Source: CAWINY01 sp963837635
GTDB taxonomy: Bacteria; Acidobacteriota; Terriglobia; Terriglobales; Acidobacteriaceae
Direction of reading: 5' to 3'
NCBI GenBank assembly: GCA_963837635.1
Contig: CAWINY010000007.1
Location: forward strand, 930,001 to 994,000
DNA: 64,000 bases
In this document: piece by piece, positions 1 through 7,795 of the stretch
Layout: every line of letters begins with the position of its first letter
Position numbering within the stretch: the first letter of the stretch is position 1
Made by a program: the position numbers and the translations under genes
The notes under the pieces: generated by a model
Databases searched by the model: none
What the model saw: the letters and a program-made list of their open reading frames with translations, nothing else
What the model was told of the DNA's origin: nothing

Positions 1-366
1 TCAGGTCTGGACCCTCCGGGAACGGTTGCTGAAACTGGGTGCCCGGGTGCTGGTTTCGGTTCGCCGCGTGGTCGTACACCTGCCCGCGTCGTTCCCGTTC
101 CTGCCCACCTTCCGGCAAGTGGCGCTGGCACTGGGCGCCTCGCCCGGATAACGCGGCCTCGCAACGCCCCGAAACATAAGTTTCAAATGTTGCGCAAAAT
201 GGCGTACGAGGGAAAGCTTTGCTCGAAAAGCCACGCCATACCCATTTCGCACACACCCAAGCTCGTCGTCCCCGGTGATCCAACGAACATCACGCAGCAA
301 CGCGCATCTTCGCCGCAAAATCGCGGCGCCGACTACCGCTCGCGGCACCTTCACGAATAGTGCAGG
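1..366 (+). mobile_element. Right part of an IS1380-like element (end uncertain)
   Basis: This is the transposase tail plus about 215 non-coding bases. A sequence at 349-366 (CTTCACGAATAGTGCAGG) resembles the outer end of IS1380-type elements as I remember them and is a candidate right terminus. The left end is outside the window, so neither the inverted-repeat match nor a target duplication can be checked. Confidence 0.3.
2..151 (+). CDS. IS1380-type transposase, C-terminal fragment (cut by window start)
   Basis: An open frame entering from the window edge encodes 49 residues beginning QVWTLRERLLKLGARV and ending with a TAA stop at 149-151. The Arg/Val-rich ending (SVRRVVVHLPASFPF, then FRQVALALGASPG) is what I know as the C-terminus of IS1380-family DDE transposases, where the last helix follows the catalytic core. 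Only the tail is visible, so the catalytic residues and the full length cannot be judged. It is most likely the 3' end of an intact insertion sequence lying mostly outside the window. The family assignment comes from recall of motif style, not from a search. Confidence 0.6.
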   Translation, partial: QVWTLRERLLKLGARVLVSVRRVVVHLPASFPFLPTFRQVALALGASPG

Positions 367-369
367 CTA

Positions 370-590
370 GGGTTGCCCCACCCTTATCGCTCCCGCTTTT
401 GGAGCGATAGGGTGGGCAGCGAAGCTGATCTACCCGCCTGACCAAAGACGTCCACCTGCATGTGCGCCGTCCTCTGCGACTCTGCCCGGTGAAAACCGGT
501 TAACACGACAGAAATCTGCTGCACCACCATTGGCAGATGTGCGCCCACCCTGTCGCTCGAAACCCGCGAGCGACAAGGGTGGGGCAACCT
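370..590. repeat. Inverted pair of palindromic repeats
   Basis: Two hairpins, 375-417 and 543-585, have arms GCCCACCCTGTCGCTCG-like and GGAGCGATAGGGTGGGC-like. The outer flanks (GGTTGCCCCACCC at 370-382 and GGGTGGGGCAACC at 577-589) are also inverted relative to each other, so each palindrome is one end of a larger inverted repeat. The bases between the two hairpins and those from 591 to 756 show no convincing gene. Confidence 0.7.
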
Positions 591-756
591 CTTACATGGT
601 TCTGCCGTGGAACGGGCTTGAATGGCCCACCCGCCCTACCATCGGGACACTGCCCAGAAATGACTCTGAGACGAGGAAAGTAACCTTCCCTCGGTATGCC
701 CATTCCGATAACATCTTTCGTGCTGGCCCCAGGCGGCGGGCATGGAGGTCGCAGGA

Positions 757-1050
757 ATGATTCAGCAAAGTTTTACTTGTGACATCTGCGGCATCGACAA
801 GAAGGAGGCTAATCACTGGTTTATGGCCTTCGAAGAGAAAGGCACACTGAAATTCGGCGCCTGGGGTGCGCTAAACCGCAAACGCCACGTGAAGCACCTC
901 TGCGGACAGAGATGCGTGCATCGATTTCTTGATGATTTTTTGGCTGGACATTCCACAAACGAAGGTCCGCCCGACGCATCTGCAGAAGTTGGCGAGAATG
1001 CCCCCAGCGGCCAAACTGACGATCGAGAGATGGAATTGCCTGTGGAGTGA
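757..1050 (+). CDS. Small cysteine-containing conserved hypothetical protein
   Basis: This is a 97-residue protein. I chose the ATG at 757 because GGAGG at 744-748 sits 8 bases upstream; an ATG at 742 lacks such a site. The N-terminal half has a CDICG knuckle at about residues 7-11 and a second pair in HLCGQRCVH near residue 50, so a treble-clef-like zinc-binding fold is plausible. The last 35 residues are acidic and low in complexity. I do not recognise a named family. It stands alone between a repeat pair and an IS5 element, and the context gives no function. Confidence 0.6.
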   Translation: MIQQSFTCDICGIDKKEANHWFMAFEEKGTLKFGAWGALNRKRHVKHLCGQRCVHRFLDDFLAGHSTNEGPPDASAEVGENAPSGQTDDREMELPVE

Positions 1051-1086
1051 CGCCCAAGACCCTAAAAGCGTGGTTGGCACTTCCTA

Positions 1087-1980
1087 GAGCGTGTTTCATA
1101 AACAGCGCCTCAGCGTAATCCAGAAACAGGCAAGGTAGAAGAAGGCGCGGTAGGTGGAGAGCAGATGCTCATGACGAACCAGCAATCGGCGGAACTGGCC
1201 AAGCCATGCATTGGTTCGCTCCACGATCCAGCGACGCAGATACCGCCGCAGTTTACGGCCATCTTCGTAGCGCCGTTCCTTGTTGTTCTTGCGGTAGGGC
1301 GCAATCAGCTCGATGCCTCGCTTCTTCAGTCGCTCACGCAGCGGGTCGGAGTCATAACCACGGTCAGCGATTATGCGCTCGGGCTTTTGCCGCGGCCGTC
1401 CTTTCGGGCGCGGGACGCGGACTTCGGCGAGCGTGGCTTCCGCAAGCGTAACTTCTGCCGGAGAGGCACTTTCCAGCCGAACTCCCAGCGGAAGACCTTG
1501 ACCGTCGACCAGTACCATCCACTTCGTTCCCTTGCCCCGCTTGGTTTTACCGACGGCAGCGCCCCTTTTTTTGCCGGCGCGAAGCTGCCGTCCAGGAAGG
1601 TCTCGTCCCACTGGAGCAGCCCTTCCTCATCCAGCGCACCGAGCAAGGCGCGCCACGCATTCAGCCAGACGCCTTCATCTTCCCATTGCTTCAACCGCCG
1701 CCAGCAGGTCGCGGGTGAGGGGAACTCGTCCGGCAGAAACCGCCATGCCGCTCCGGTTTGCAGAATCCACAGAATGCCTTCAAAACAGGCCCGGTTCGGT
1801 GCCCACGGTCGCCCCCGGTTGTCCCGCCGGCGCTTCGGTTCGGGAAGCAAAGGTTCAATCAGTTGCCACTGCTCGTCCGTCAACAGCTTCTGCCGCTTCT
1901 TCATGACAGAAGCTCATCAGTTCACCCGCCTCGTACGTAAGTACCTAAGCTGAGGCCGAACCTATTTATGAAACACGCTC
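1087..1980 (-). mobile_element. Complete IS5-family insertion sequence (IS427-like)
   Basis: The ends are perfect inverted repeats: GAGCGTGTTTCATAAA at 1087-1102 and its complement at 1965-1980. Both are flanked by TA (1085-1086 and 1981-1982), giving a TA target duplication, or CTAG if counted differently. The restored target reads TTCCTAGGAA, itself a palindrome. The element is about 0.9 kb and carries one transposase in two overlapping frames on the minus strand, the usual layout of this IS group. Confidence 0.9.
1096..1904 (-). CDS. IS5-family transposase, made by -1 ribosomal frameshifting
   Basis: Frame A starts at 1904 (MKKRQKLLTDEQWQLIEPLL) and carries the N-terminal DUF4096-like region with the first catalytic Asp in QWDETFLDG. 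Frame B runs to 1096 and supplies the second Asp in IIADRGYDSDP and the Glu in RWIVERTNAWLG, completing the DDE triad. The switch fits a run of seven A on the coding strand (1566-1572 in window coordinates) followed by four G. A -1 slip there turns SFAPAKKG in frame A into GAAVGKTKRGKG in frame B, which restores the normal family sequence. Both frames are free of other damage, so the element looks active. Confidence 0.88.
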
Positions 1981-2032
1981 TAGGAAAACTCTGGCGGGCG
2001 GAACTCAAGCCCGGGGTTGGCTTGAGTGGGGC

Positions 2033-2185
2033 GACCCGCTGCTATCGACGTTGCGGAATGCGGTCGAGGCCATGGGCGGTAAGCTGTCTCTGGCCGCCGA
2101 ATTCCCGAATACCCCAATCGCACGCCGGTCGTGCTGTCGGGCATCGCAGAAGCCGATCCGAAGCCGAAGTTAGCAGAAACGACAT
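2033..2185 (+). pseudogene. Relic of an XRE-type antitoxin/regulator C-terminus
   Basis: Reading from 2033 gives DPLLSTLRNAVEAMGGKLSL followed by AAEFPNTP. This matches the end of small XRE/HigA-like antitoxins, which typically close with a STLRxxVEAMGGxL segment and an aromatic-Pro turn. A one-base shift near 2128 is needed to continue as PVVLSGIAEADPKP, so the reading frame is broken. No helix-turn-helix part or start codon is visible upstream, where the IS5 element lies. The match is by recall of family style. The rest of 1983-2491 shows nothing else. Confidence 0.4.
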
Positions 2186-2491
2186 ACTGCTTGGATCTGA
2201 GAGTAATCCCTGCCTTGCATTTCGCCCGCCGAGAAACCGCAAATTCAATCCACGAGTCAGCGATCATAGCGAGAGTTACCCATGGCAGGGGCGCAACATG
2301 GGAAGTTCCATAACGGAACAAACCGTCCGGTTTTCCTGAGTGAATCCGACTTTGGCATTGCAAGCGTGAGCATGAATCGTACAATGTACGCGATTTCCAG
2401 TCTCAACTGCTTTTCCCATTCCATGGCAGGGCGCCCGCTTTCTTGGGCAGGAATACTTTAGTCGTGGTCTGCCAATGGGCCAGGAGGTGAC

Positions 2492-3322
2492 ATGGGTGCC
2501 ATACTTAAGCTGAACAGCGCGGGACCAGACGTAATCGCTTTACAGCAGGCTCTCAATCATGCCGGTTTTAGCCCCGGCACCATGGATGGTGTGTTTGGTA
2601 GTGCAACCGAGGCAGCCGTCCTTGGGTTTCAGCGCAGTGAGGGGCTGGCCGCTGACGGCATTGTCGGTCCAAGTACGGCAACAGCGCTGGGTCTAGCTTC
2701 GATCCCGTCTGTTCCTTCCGCAATCCCTACTGTGACCATACAGATCGTATCTAGGATGTTTCCACAGACCCCGATTGGGAACATCAAGTCAAATCTGCCT
2801 TTTGTCTTGGATGCGCTGGTCTCGGCGAGCATGCCCGATAAAACCATGGTGTTGATGGCCATCTCGACGATTCGGGCGGAAACGGAGTTATTTGAACCAA
2901 TCAGCGAGGGGCCATCGCGTTTCAACACTTCGCCGTCCGGCCAGCCCTTCGATCTCTATGATCATCGCAAAGATTTGGGGAATATGGGACGGCCCGACGG
3001 AGCTAACTTCCGCGGTCGCGGCTTCGTGCAACTCACCGGGAGGGCGAACTACGCCCGGTACGGGACGGAGATCGGCACGGACCTAATAGCCAATCCCGAA
3101 CTTGCAAACGAACCTTCCATTGCCGCCGAGTTGCTCGCAAGGTTTCTAAGAGATCGTGAAAACAGTATCCGCGAAGCACTGAGTAGCAACGATCTTGCAA
3201 CCGCCCGTCGGTTGGTGAACGGCGGCAGCAACGGCTTAGATCGCTTTCAGAACGCTTTTCAGATTGGGTTACAACTTATTCCAGATGAGTCCGAAGACAA
3301 ATTTATGGCAGCTAGCGCCTAG
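2492..3322 (+). CDS. Peptidoglycan-binding domain fused to a GH19-type lysozyme/chitinase
   Basis: The 276-residue protein starts at an ATG preceded by AGGAGG at 2482-2487. Residues 1-70 form a PG_binding_1 domain (GPDVIALQQALNHAGF, then DGVFGSATEAAVLGFQ and DGIVGPST). Residues 85-265 resemble glycoside hydrolase family 19/endolysin domains: an acidic active-site stretch near IRAETELFEPISEG and the hallmark FRGRGFVQLTGRANYARYG around residue 172. Such proteins cleave cell-wall glycan or chitin. No signal peptide is visible, which fits an endolysin-like or otherwise released enzyme. It lies beside mobile elements and may be of phage origin. Confidence 0.82.
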   Translation: MGAILKLNSAGPDVIALQQALNHAGFSPGTMDGVFGSATEAAVLGFQRSEGLAADGIVGPSTATALGLASIPSVPSAIPTVTIQIVSRMFPQTPIGNIKSNLPFVLDALVSASMPDKTMVLMAISTIRAETELFEPISEGPSRFNTSPSGQPFDLYDHRKDLGNMGRPDGANFRGRGFVQLTGRANYARYGTEIGTDLIANPELANEPSIAAELLARFLRDRENSIREALSSNDLATARRLVNGGSNGLDRFQNAFQIGLQLIPDESEDKFMAASA

Positions 3323-3420
3323 GAGCGTGTCCGAGTAACGGTTGAAGTCCGCTCCTGGTGCGGCTCCTGAGTTGTCGAACCGGTCGGTGGGACTTCAAAG
3401 AGAGCGGCTGTAACGAACCT

Positions 3421-4359
3421 TTACTTACGACGAAGCCGCACAAACTTCCACACCGCTCCTCCTCCCAGTCCAGAAGCCAACAGAATCAAAGTGCCAGGCT
3501 CGGGTACCGGCGGGTGCGGCGGCGGGCAGTTGTCTCCCTCGCACGCTGGCGGCGGGCAGTTTTTTCCCACGCACGCTGGCGGCGGGCAGTTGTCTCCCAC
3601 GCAGTCTGGCGGCGGGCAGTTTGTTTCCCACGCATGGTGGCGGCGGGCAGTTTTGTTTTCCACGCACGGTGGCGGTGGGCAGTTGTTCCCCACGCACGCT
3701 GGCGGTGGCGGCGGCAGGCAGCCGGCTCCTACGCACCCAGGCGGCGGCCACGGCGGCTCGCAGCCGGCCCCTTCGCAGCCTGGCGGTGGCACCGGCGGCT
3801 CGCCGGGATCGTGCATCGCAGCTGTAAGCTGTGACGGCGACGGGCTTTCAAGGATCAAGGCCGGAGGTTCCTCTCCCGGTGGAAGCACTTCGCTGGCAAG
3901 GGGAGGGGGCAGTTTCCGTATGCGATTGCCGCAACGAGCCCGGATCAGATTCTTGCCGTCGGTGAGCACATGTTCGCCCTTGGGAATATGTATCTGGTGC
4001 CGGGTCCAGGCAACTACGGCCCCTTTGCGATACGAGACGTAGGCCAGCATCGCGTCTTCGGTGCGGCTTGGCCGAAGAGATTTCGGCTGGATGTCCTTGT
4101 AGTGCTCACGAACCACCGGATCGAGAGCCATGTTCTCGGACACCTCGGTTGAACTGTAAACGCCGCCCGGAACCACCGAAAACGGATACACCTGTCTTCC
4201 AGCTTGCTCTTGCTCGGCCGCGGCTAGTTGCTGGGCCGAGGATGGCGAAGACGCTTTCGTCCCTCCGTGAGCCCGCCGCCACACGCGATGCGATAGGAGA
4301 GCTCCGCCAACCACAACAATGAAAAGCACTGCTCCGAGTAAACACACCTTCAATTTCAT
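3421..4359 (-). CDS. PEP-CTERM protein with a Cys-Pro repeat tract
   Basis: The start at 4359 (MKLKVCLLGAVLFIVVV) is preferred over one 22 codons upstream because GGTGAG lies just before it and the signal/anchor helix then begins the protein, giving 312 residues. A central globular part (to about residue 180) is followed by repeats of the form CxGxNCPPP, about eight in all, and then by a C-terminal sorting signal: VPEPGTLILLASGLGG, a hydrophobic helix and a basic RLRRK tail. Exosortase-dependent PEP-CTERM proteins are exported and anchored or released at the surface; no exosortase is in the window. The repeat tract contains two compensating length changes (see findings). Function unknown. Confidence 0.8.
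   Translation of the reverse strand: MKLKVCLLGAVLFIVVVGGALLSHRVWRRAHGGTKASSPSSAQQLAAAEQEQAGRQVYPFSVVPGGVYSSTEVSENMALDPVVREHYKDIQPKSLRPSRTEDAMLAYVSYRKGAVVAWTRHQIHIPKGEHVLTDGKNLIRARCGNRIRKLPPPLASEVLPPGEEPPALILESPSPSQLTAAMHDPGEPPVPPPGCEGAGCEPPWPPPGCVGAGCLPPPPPACVGNNCPPPPCVENKTARRHHAWETNCPPPDCVGDNCPPPACVGKNCPPPACEGDNCPPPHPPVPEPGTLILLASGLGGGAVWKFVRLRRK
3528..3790 (-). repeat. Tandem Cys-Pro coding repeat
   Basis: About eight copies of a roughly 30-bp unit are present, each with a GGCGGCGGGCAG core on the plus strand. The spacer between GGGCAG and ACGC is 9 bases in most units but 10 at 3620-3629 and 11 at 3651-3661, so one unit is read in a different frame. Confidence 0.85.
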
Positions 4360-4673
4360 GTTTCTCACCAAAGTAAAGTGCCTGGCACTGGTGTGCGGAT
4401 TCCAGTTGTTGTCACCAAAAAACATTGCCGTTTAAAACAGTCTCCGAAGGGAGAAAAGGTCATTTCTGGCGTTAGCCGCCCCAGACAACCCGTTCCCAGA
4501 ACGGATTGAACTTACAGTACCACAGGGAGATCGAGCTACTTCAATTCACGAAAGCTCTTTCTCGGTTACTAAAGTTACGCTTACGTCGGGTGTGGCTCAA
4601 GATCGAGCGAACCTTGGCGGGCGTTATTCCTGACATTTCAGAGGAATCTCGTGTTCACGGAAGAATCAAAAAT
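4360..4673. other. Intergenic, nothing recognised
   Basis: This lies between two minus-strand genes. A short stem (TCTCC/GGAGA) at 4441-4454 is the only structure seen and has no T-run, so I do not call it a terminator. Confidence 0.5.
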
Positions 4674-5732
4674 CTATCTTCGCGCGGGAGGCAGCGCCGA
4701 TTGGCCTGGATGCGCTCCATCCGGAGCCCGCTCGGAGTCTTGCGAAGGCGTGGGCAGTGCATTCTCCGGAGTCGGGGTAGCTTGGGGTTGGTCTGCCACT
4801 GGCGCGGGTGGCGGCGGCTCAGGGGGCAGCACGGTTACAGAGTGAGCGGGGCTCAAAGTATGCAAAATCTGTATCAGCTTCGTCCGCCAACTGAATCCCC
4901 AAAGCGCGCCGAACGTAATCAGCAAAATTACAGAGGTAATCACAGGCACGGCGTAATTTCGGCGCGCCTGCGTCACAGTCTCGAAGGCAAAAGGAAGGTC
5001 GGTAGAGGGAACATCTTTCACCGTCCGCTCAGTCGTTCCCACCGCTTCGGCGACCCTGGGAACCACCGGACCAGCCGATTCGGACATTGCAGGAAGCGGT
5101 GGCGTGAGGCCAGTTTGTGATGCATTCTCCGATGCGGGGGGAGCGCTGGGCGGGGCAATTACCGCGTTGGGTGAAGCCTTGCTCATCAGCGGCCCAGAAG
5201 AATGTTTACTCAAATTCCTGCCGGCAAGCTGCTCCGCAATCACATCCGCAATGCGAATCAGCCCGGCCATATGCTCTCCGCGAAAAGTTCTTGGGGAGCG
5301 GCAAAAGACCGCAATCATGCCCTGAGGAGTTGCGCCTGCAGCAATCGGTACCGCCAATACGGACGACAGAACGGCGTTTGCTTCCTGAACACGCCCCAGG
5401 GTTACCTCGCCGCTCGAAAAGCAGTGTCCGCATACGCCGGAGTCCGGATCGAGCGAGACGCCAACGTCGGGTGCGTACCCGCAGCTCGCACGGCAGACCA
5501 CGCCCCTCGGACCGCTCAGTGCCAGCGCGGCTCCATCCGCACCCGCCACGAATCGCGCGTGGCGGACCAACTGGTCCAACGCCGATTCTAACTGCACGTA
5601 AGTATCATCGACGAACGGTTCCGGCGGGCTGTTGGACGGACTTTGGCACTCCGATAAATCGGCTGATGCCACTTCGCACTCGTCTGCCGCTTTGGATTTG
5701 GCCAAGGCCTGCGCTAGTGTTTTCGATAGCAT
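4674..5732 (-). CDS. GAF-domain membrane protein
   Basis: This 352-residue protein has residues 45-175 matching a GAF small-molecule-sensing fold: ALDQLVRHARFVAGADGAAL, a Cys-containing VCRASCGYAPDVG loop, then SVLAVPIAAGATPQGMIAVF and the closing helix IRIADVIAEQLAG. A low-complexity Pro/Ser linker follows. One transmembrane helix (about 263-283, VPVITSVILLITFGALWGF) precedes a Pro-rich tail. The GAF part would be cytoplasmic and the tail periplasmic if the helix is a single pass. No kinase, GGDEF or HTH output is present, so it may signal through a partner. No strong ribosome site precedes the start. The role is not known. Confidence 0.72.
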   Translation of the reverse strand: MLSKTLAQALAKSKAADECEVASADLSECQSPSNSPPEPFVDDTYVQLESALDQLVRHARFVAGADGAALALSGPRGVVCRASCGYAPDVGVSLDPDSGVCGHCFSSGEVTLGRVQEANAVLSSVLAVPIAAGATPQGMIAVFCRSPRTFRGEHMAGLIRIADVIAEQLAGRNLSKHSSGPLMSKASPNAVIAPPSAPPASENASQTGLTPPLPAMSESAGPVVPRVAEAVGTTERTVKDVPSTDLPFAFETVTQARRNYAVPVITSVILLITFGALWGFSWRTKLIQILHTLSPAHSVTVLPPEPPPPAPVADQPQATPTPENALPTPSQDSERAPDGAHPGQSALPPARR

Positions 5733-5791
5733 CTTTTGTTTCTTGTAAGCTTTCTTTGTAAGGCCCGGTTCGCCTGTGTGCGGAAGCGGAA

Positions 5792-6016
5792 TTATGGAAA
5801 ATGGGTTCGAATGTCGCGCGATGAAGCGCTTGGCTCCGCGCCGGGATCCGAGCCCTCCGGTGCAGCTCCAAGGATCGCGCTCTTGCAGGCTTGGTCTCCA
5901 AGAATTGGCATCGCTGCCGTCAGAAGATCGATTTCCTCCTGCAGCTGTTTCTTCTCAGCTTCGAGCCGCTGCAGTCGGACGGTTTTCTTGGTCAGGGCCC
6001 TGCTCAGGTCGAACAC
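5792..6016 (-). CDS. Small coiled-coil hypothetical protein
   Basis: This is a 74-residue frame starting at GTG 6016, with GAGGTG about six bases upstream. Residues 8-40 (KKTVRLQRLEAEKKQLQEEI) have heptad spacing of Leu/Ile typical of a short coiled coil; the rest is loose and acidic. It lies 59 bases upstream of the GAF gene on the same strand and may be its operon partner. I do not recognise a family. The good Shine-Dalgarno site and heptads support a real gene, but it is short. Confidence 0.5.
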   Translation of the reverse strand: MFDLSRALTKKTVRLQRLEAEKKQLQEEIDLLTAAMPILGDQACKSAILGAAPEGSDPGAEPSASSRDIRTHFP

Positions 6017-6030
6017 TGCCGCACCTCAAT

Positions 6031-6400
6031 TCATGACCCCAGAGTATAGTCAGAGCGCACCAAACGCGCCAATATTTTATGGAGAGGGGAACCCAAAACG
6101 GGGTGTAGTCTGTGCCTGGCAAGCTCGCGACGAACAGTAAGCGACCGTGTTGATAGATGGAAGCGGTCGAGGATGTGCAGCCCTGGGAGCAGTTCTGGCA
6201 GATCAAATCCAGCTAAGGCCTTTGTGGCCTTTGGCGTATTGGATTTCATCCACCCCAATGTCGCGGATCGACTCCAGGGTACGATGCTTCGGTTCGCAAA
6301 CTGGATACAATGCCCGTCAGCTCCGAAGTGCGGCACGGGCTGGCGCCTGTGCTCCGGACGGGCTCGATCCGATAGTTCGGGTTCTACACGTCAACAGACA
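6031..6400 (-). pseudogene. Decayed ISL3-family transposase fragment
   Basis: On the minus strand one frame reads RDIGVDEIQYAKGHK, the signature around the first catalytic Asp of ISL3 transposases, and then meets a stop after GLSWI. A second frame continues with LPGLHILDRFHLS, matching the conserved HxLDRFH segment that carries the next Asp. The two are about 20 codons apart rather than the usual longer distance, so there is an internal deletion and a frame change. No terminal repeats are seen. It lies between the coiled-coil gene and crcB and looks old. Confidence 0.6.
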
Positions 6401-6450
6401 AGCACAAGTTGCGGGACCGCACACGCGAACGGAGAAAGGGATGAAACGCG

Positions 6451-6828
6451 GTGACTAAGTACCTGATGGTGGGGATTGGAGGCTTCCTGGGGGCGGTCGC
6501 CCGTTTCTGGCTTGGCGCTTACATCGGCAACAAGATGGGAACGCGATTTCCCTACGGGACTTTCGTGATTAACATCTCGGGTTCGTTTCTCATCGGCCTT
6601 ATTCTCACCCTGCTGACGGAATACTCGCACTGGAGTCCAAACTGGCGTTACCTGATTCCGGTCGGCTTTATCGGGGCGTATACGACGTTCTCCACCTTTG
6701 AGTATGAGACTTTGCGGAGCTTGCAAGATGGCCAAGCGGACATGGCTTTCCTGAACGTTGGCCTGAGCGTCGCCGTCGGATTCCTTGCCGTCTGGTTCGG
6801 CGTGGTGGTTGGGAGAGCGGTCGCATAG
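6451..6828 (+). CDS. crcB: Fluoride ion exporter CrcB/FluC
   Basis: The 125-residue protein begins at GTG 6451. It has four hydrophobic segments and the Fluc family hallmarks: GGFLGAVARFWLG near the N-terminus, the FPYGTFVINISGSFLIG helix with the conserved Asn, and the GFIGAYTTFSTFEYET break with the paired Phe residues that line the fluoride path. FluC dimers export fluoride as dual-topology channels in the inner membrane. The next genes encode DUF190 proteins, a known neighbourhood for crcB. I looked for a fluoride riboswitch in the roughly 115 bases upstream and could not make a convincing one. Confidence 0.93.
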   Translation: MTKYLMVGIGGFLGAVARFWLGAYIGNKMGTRFPYGTFVINISGSFLIGLILTLLTEYSHWSPNWRYLIPVGFIGAYTTFSTFEYETLRSLQDGQADMAFLNVGLSVAVGFLAVWFGVVVGRAVA

Positions 6829-6867
6829 AAAGTATTTAGGAACAGGAAGACACAACATAACGAGGGC

Positions 6868-7003
6868 GTCATCCTGAGCCACGAGCGCCAGTTTTGGCGC
6901 GAGGAAGCGAAGGATCTCGCGTGTACTGCCGCGGTTCTTTTTATGCACGCAAGATCCTTCTCCCCCTTCGTCAAAAAGCAGGACTCCGCTCGTTCAGGAT
7001 GAC
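6868..7003. repeat. Composite palindromic element, GTCATCCTG type
   Basis: The outer arms are GTCATCCTGAGC at 6868-6879 and its near complement GTTCAGGATGAC at 6992-7003. Inner arms GAAGGATCTCGCGTG and GCACGCAAGATCCTTC face each other. The same design occurs at 27825-27922 and 49258-49350. It separates crcB from the DUF190 genes. Confidence 0.8.
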
Positions 7004-7048
7004 ACCCTCACAAAGTTACGCAACTGTGAATCTGCTATAGGAGGCTGC

Positions 7049-7795
7049 TTGCTTACGACCGGACCAGCCAAGAAGGTCAGCATCTACGTCCGTGAGGACC
7101 AGCACTATCACGGCAATTCGAGCTATGCCGCCATCCTGGAGTTTCTGTTCTACCGCGGGATTGCCGGAGCGACGGTGACTCGCGGGATTGCCGGATTCGG
7201 CGCCGATCACCACCTGCACAGCACCCGCCTGGTTGACCTTACGCAGAACCTGCCAGTGAAGGTCGAGTTCGTCGAAACGCCGGAGAAGGTGGAGAATATC
7301 CTGCCCAAGTTGCACGAGATGGTGGGAACCGGATTGATCGAAGTTCAGGACACCATGATTGTCAAGCCGGCCGGCGTCGAAAAGCAGCCCGCGGCGGAAC
7401 CGTTGCCGGCCCTAAAACTCGAGGGCAAGGCCAAGCTGATGCGAATCTACATCGGGGAGGGCGACCGCTGGGGCGACAAACCGTTGCATATGGCCATCGT
7501 GGAAGCCCTGCGTGCCAACGACATGGCCGGGGTCACCGTGGACGCCGGAATCCTCGGATACGGCGCCAGCCGCCAGATGCACCACGACAGAACCTTGACC
7601 CTTTCGCATATCGCCGGACATGGCCACGACCGCCCGATCATGCTCACCGTGATCGAATCGGAAGAAAAGCTGAAAAGCTTCTTGCCGATTCTCGAGAAGA
7701 TGGTTCAACAGGGCCTCGTCGTGATGTCCGACGTAAATGTGGTCACGTACCGCCACGATTTTCACGCCGAGGAGCGGCGGAAGGCGGCCCGCTAA
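7049..7795 (+). CDS. Tandem DUF190 (PII-like) protein
   Basis: This 248-residue protein starts at TTG 7049, 4 bases after AGGAGG. It contains two DUF190 domains: about residues 7-105 (KKVSIYVREDQHYHGNSSYA, then GIAGATVTRGIAGFGADHH) and about 128-238 (KLMRIYIGEGDRWGDKPLHM, then VTVDAGILGYGASRQMH). DUF190 proteins have a ferredoxin-like, PII-related fold and often sit next to crcB, so a regulatory or accessory role in fluoride or anion handling is inferred from context. The stop overlaps the start of the next DUF190 gene, suggesting translational coupling. Confidence 0.85.
   Translation: MLTTGPAKKVSIYVREDQHYHGNSSYAAILEFLFYRGIAGATVTRGIAGFGADHHLHSTRLVDLTQNLPVKVEFVETPEKVENILPKLHEMVGTGLIEVQDTMIVKPAGVEKQPAAEPLPALKLEGKAKLMRIYIGEGDRWGDKPLHMAIVEALRANDMAGVTVDAGILGYGASRQMHHDRTLTLSHIAGHGHDRPIMLTVIESEEKLKSFLPILEKMVQQGLVVMSDVNVVTYRHDFHAEERRKAAR

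Noticed and set aside
1..354. 117-codon minus-strand frame at the window start
   Set aside because: It is antisense to the transposase tail and Arg/Ser/Thr-rich without motifs.
6336..6450. Fluoride riboswitch upstream of crcB
   Set aside because: I could not place the conserved GAUG and pseudoknot pieces in this stretch; a covariance search would decide.
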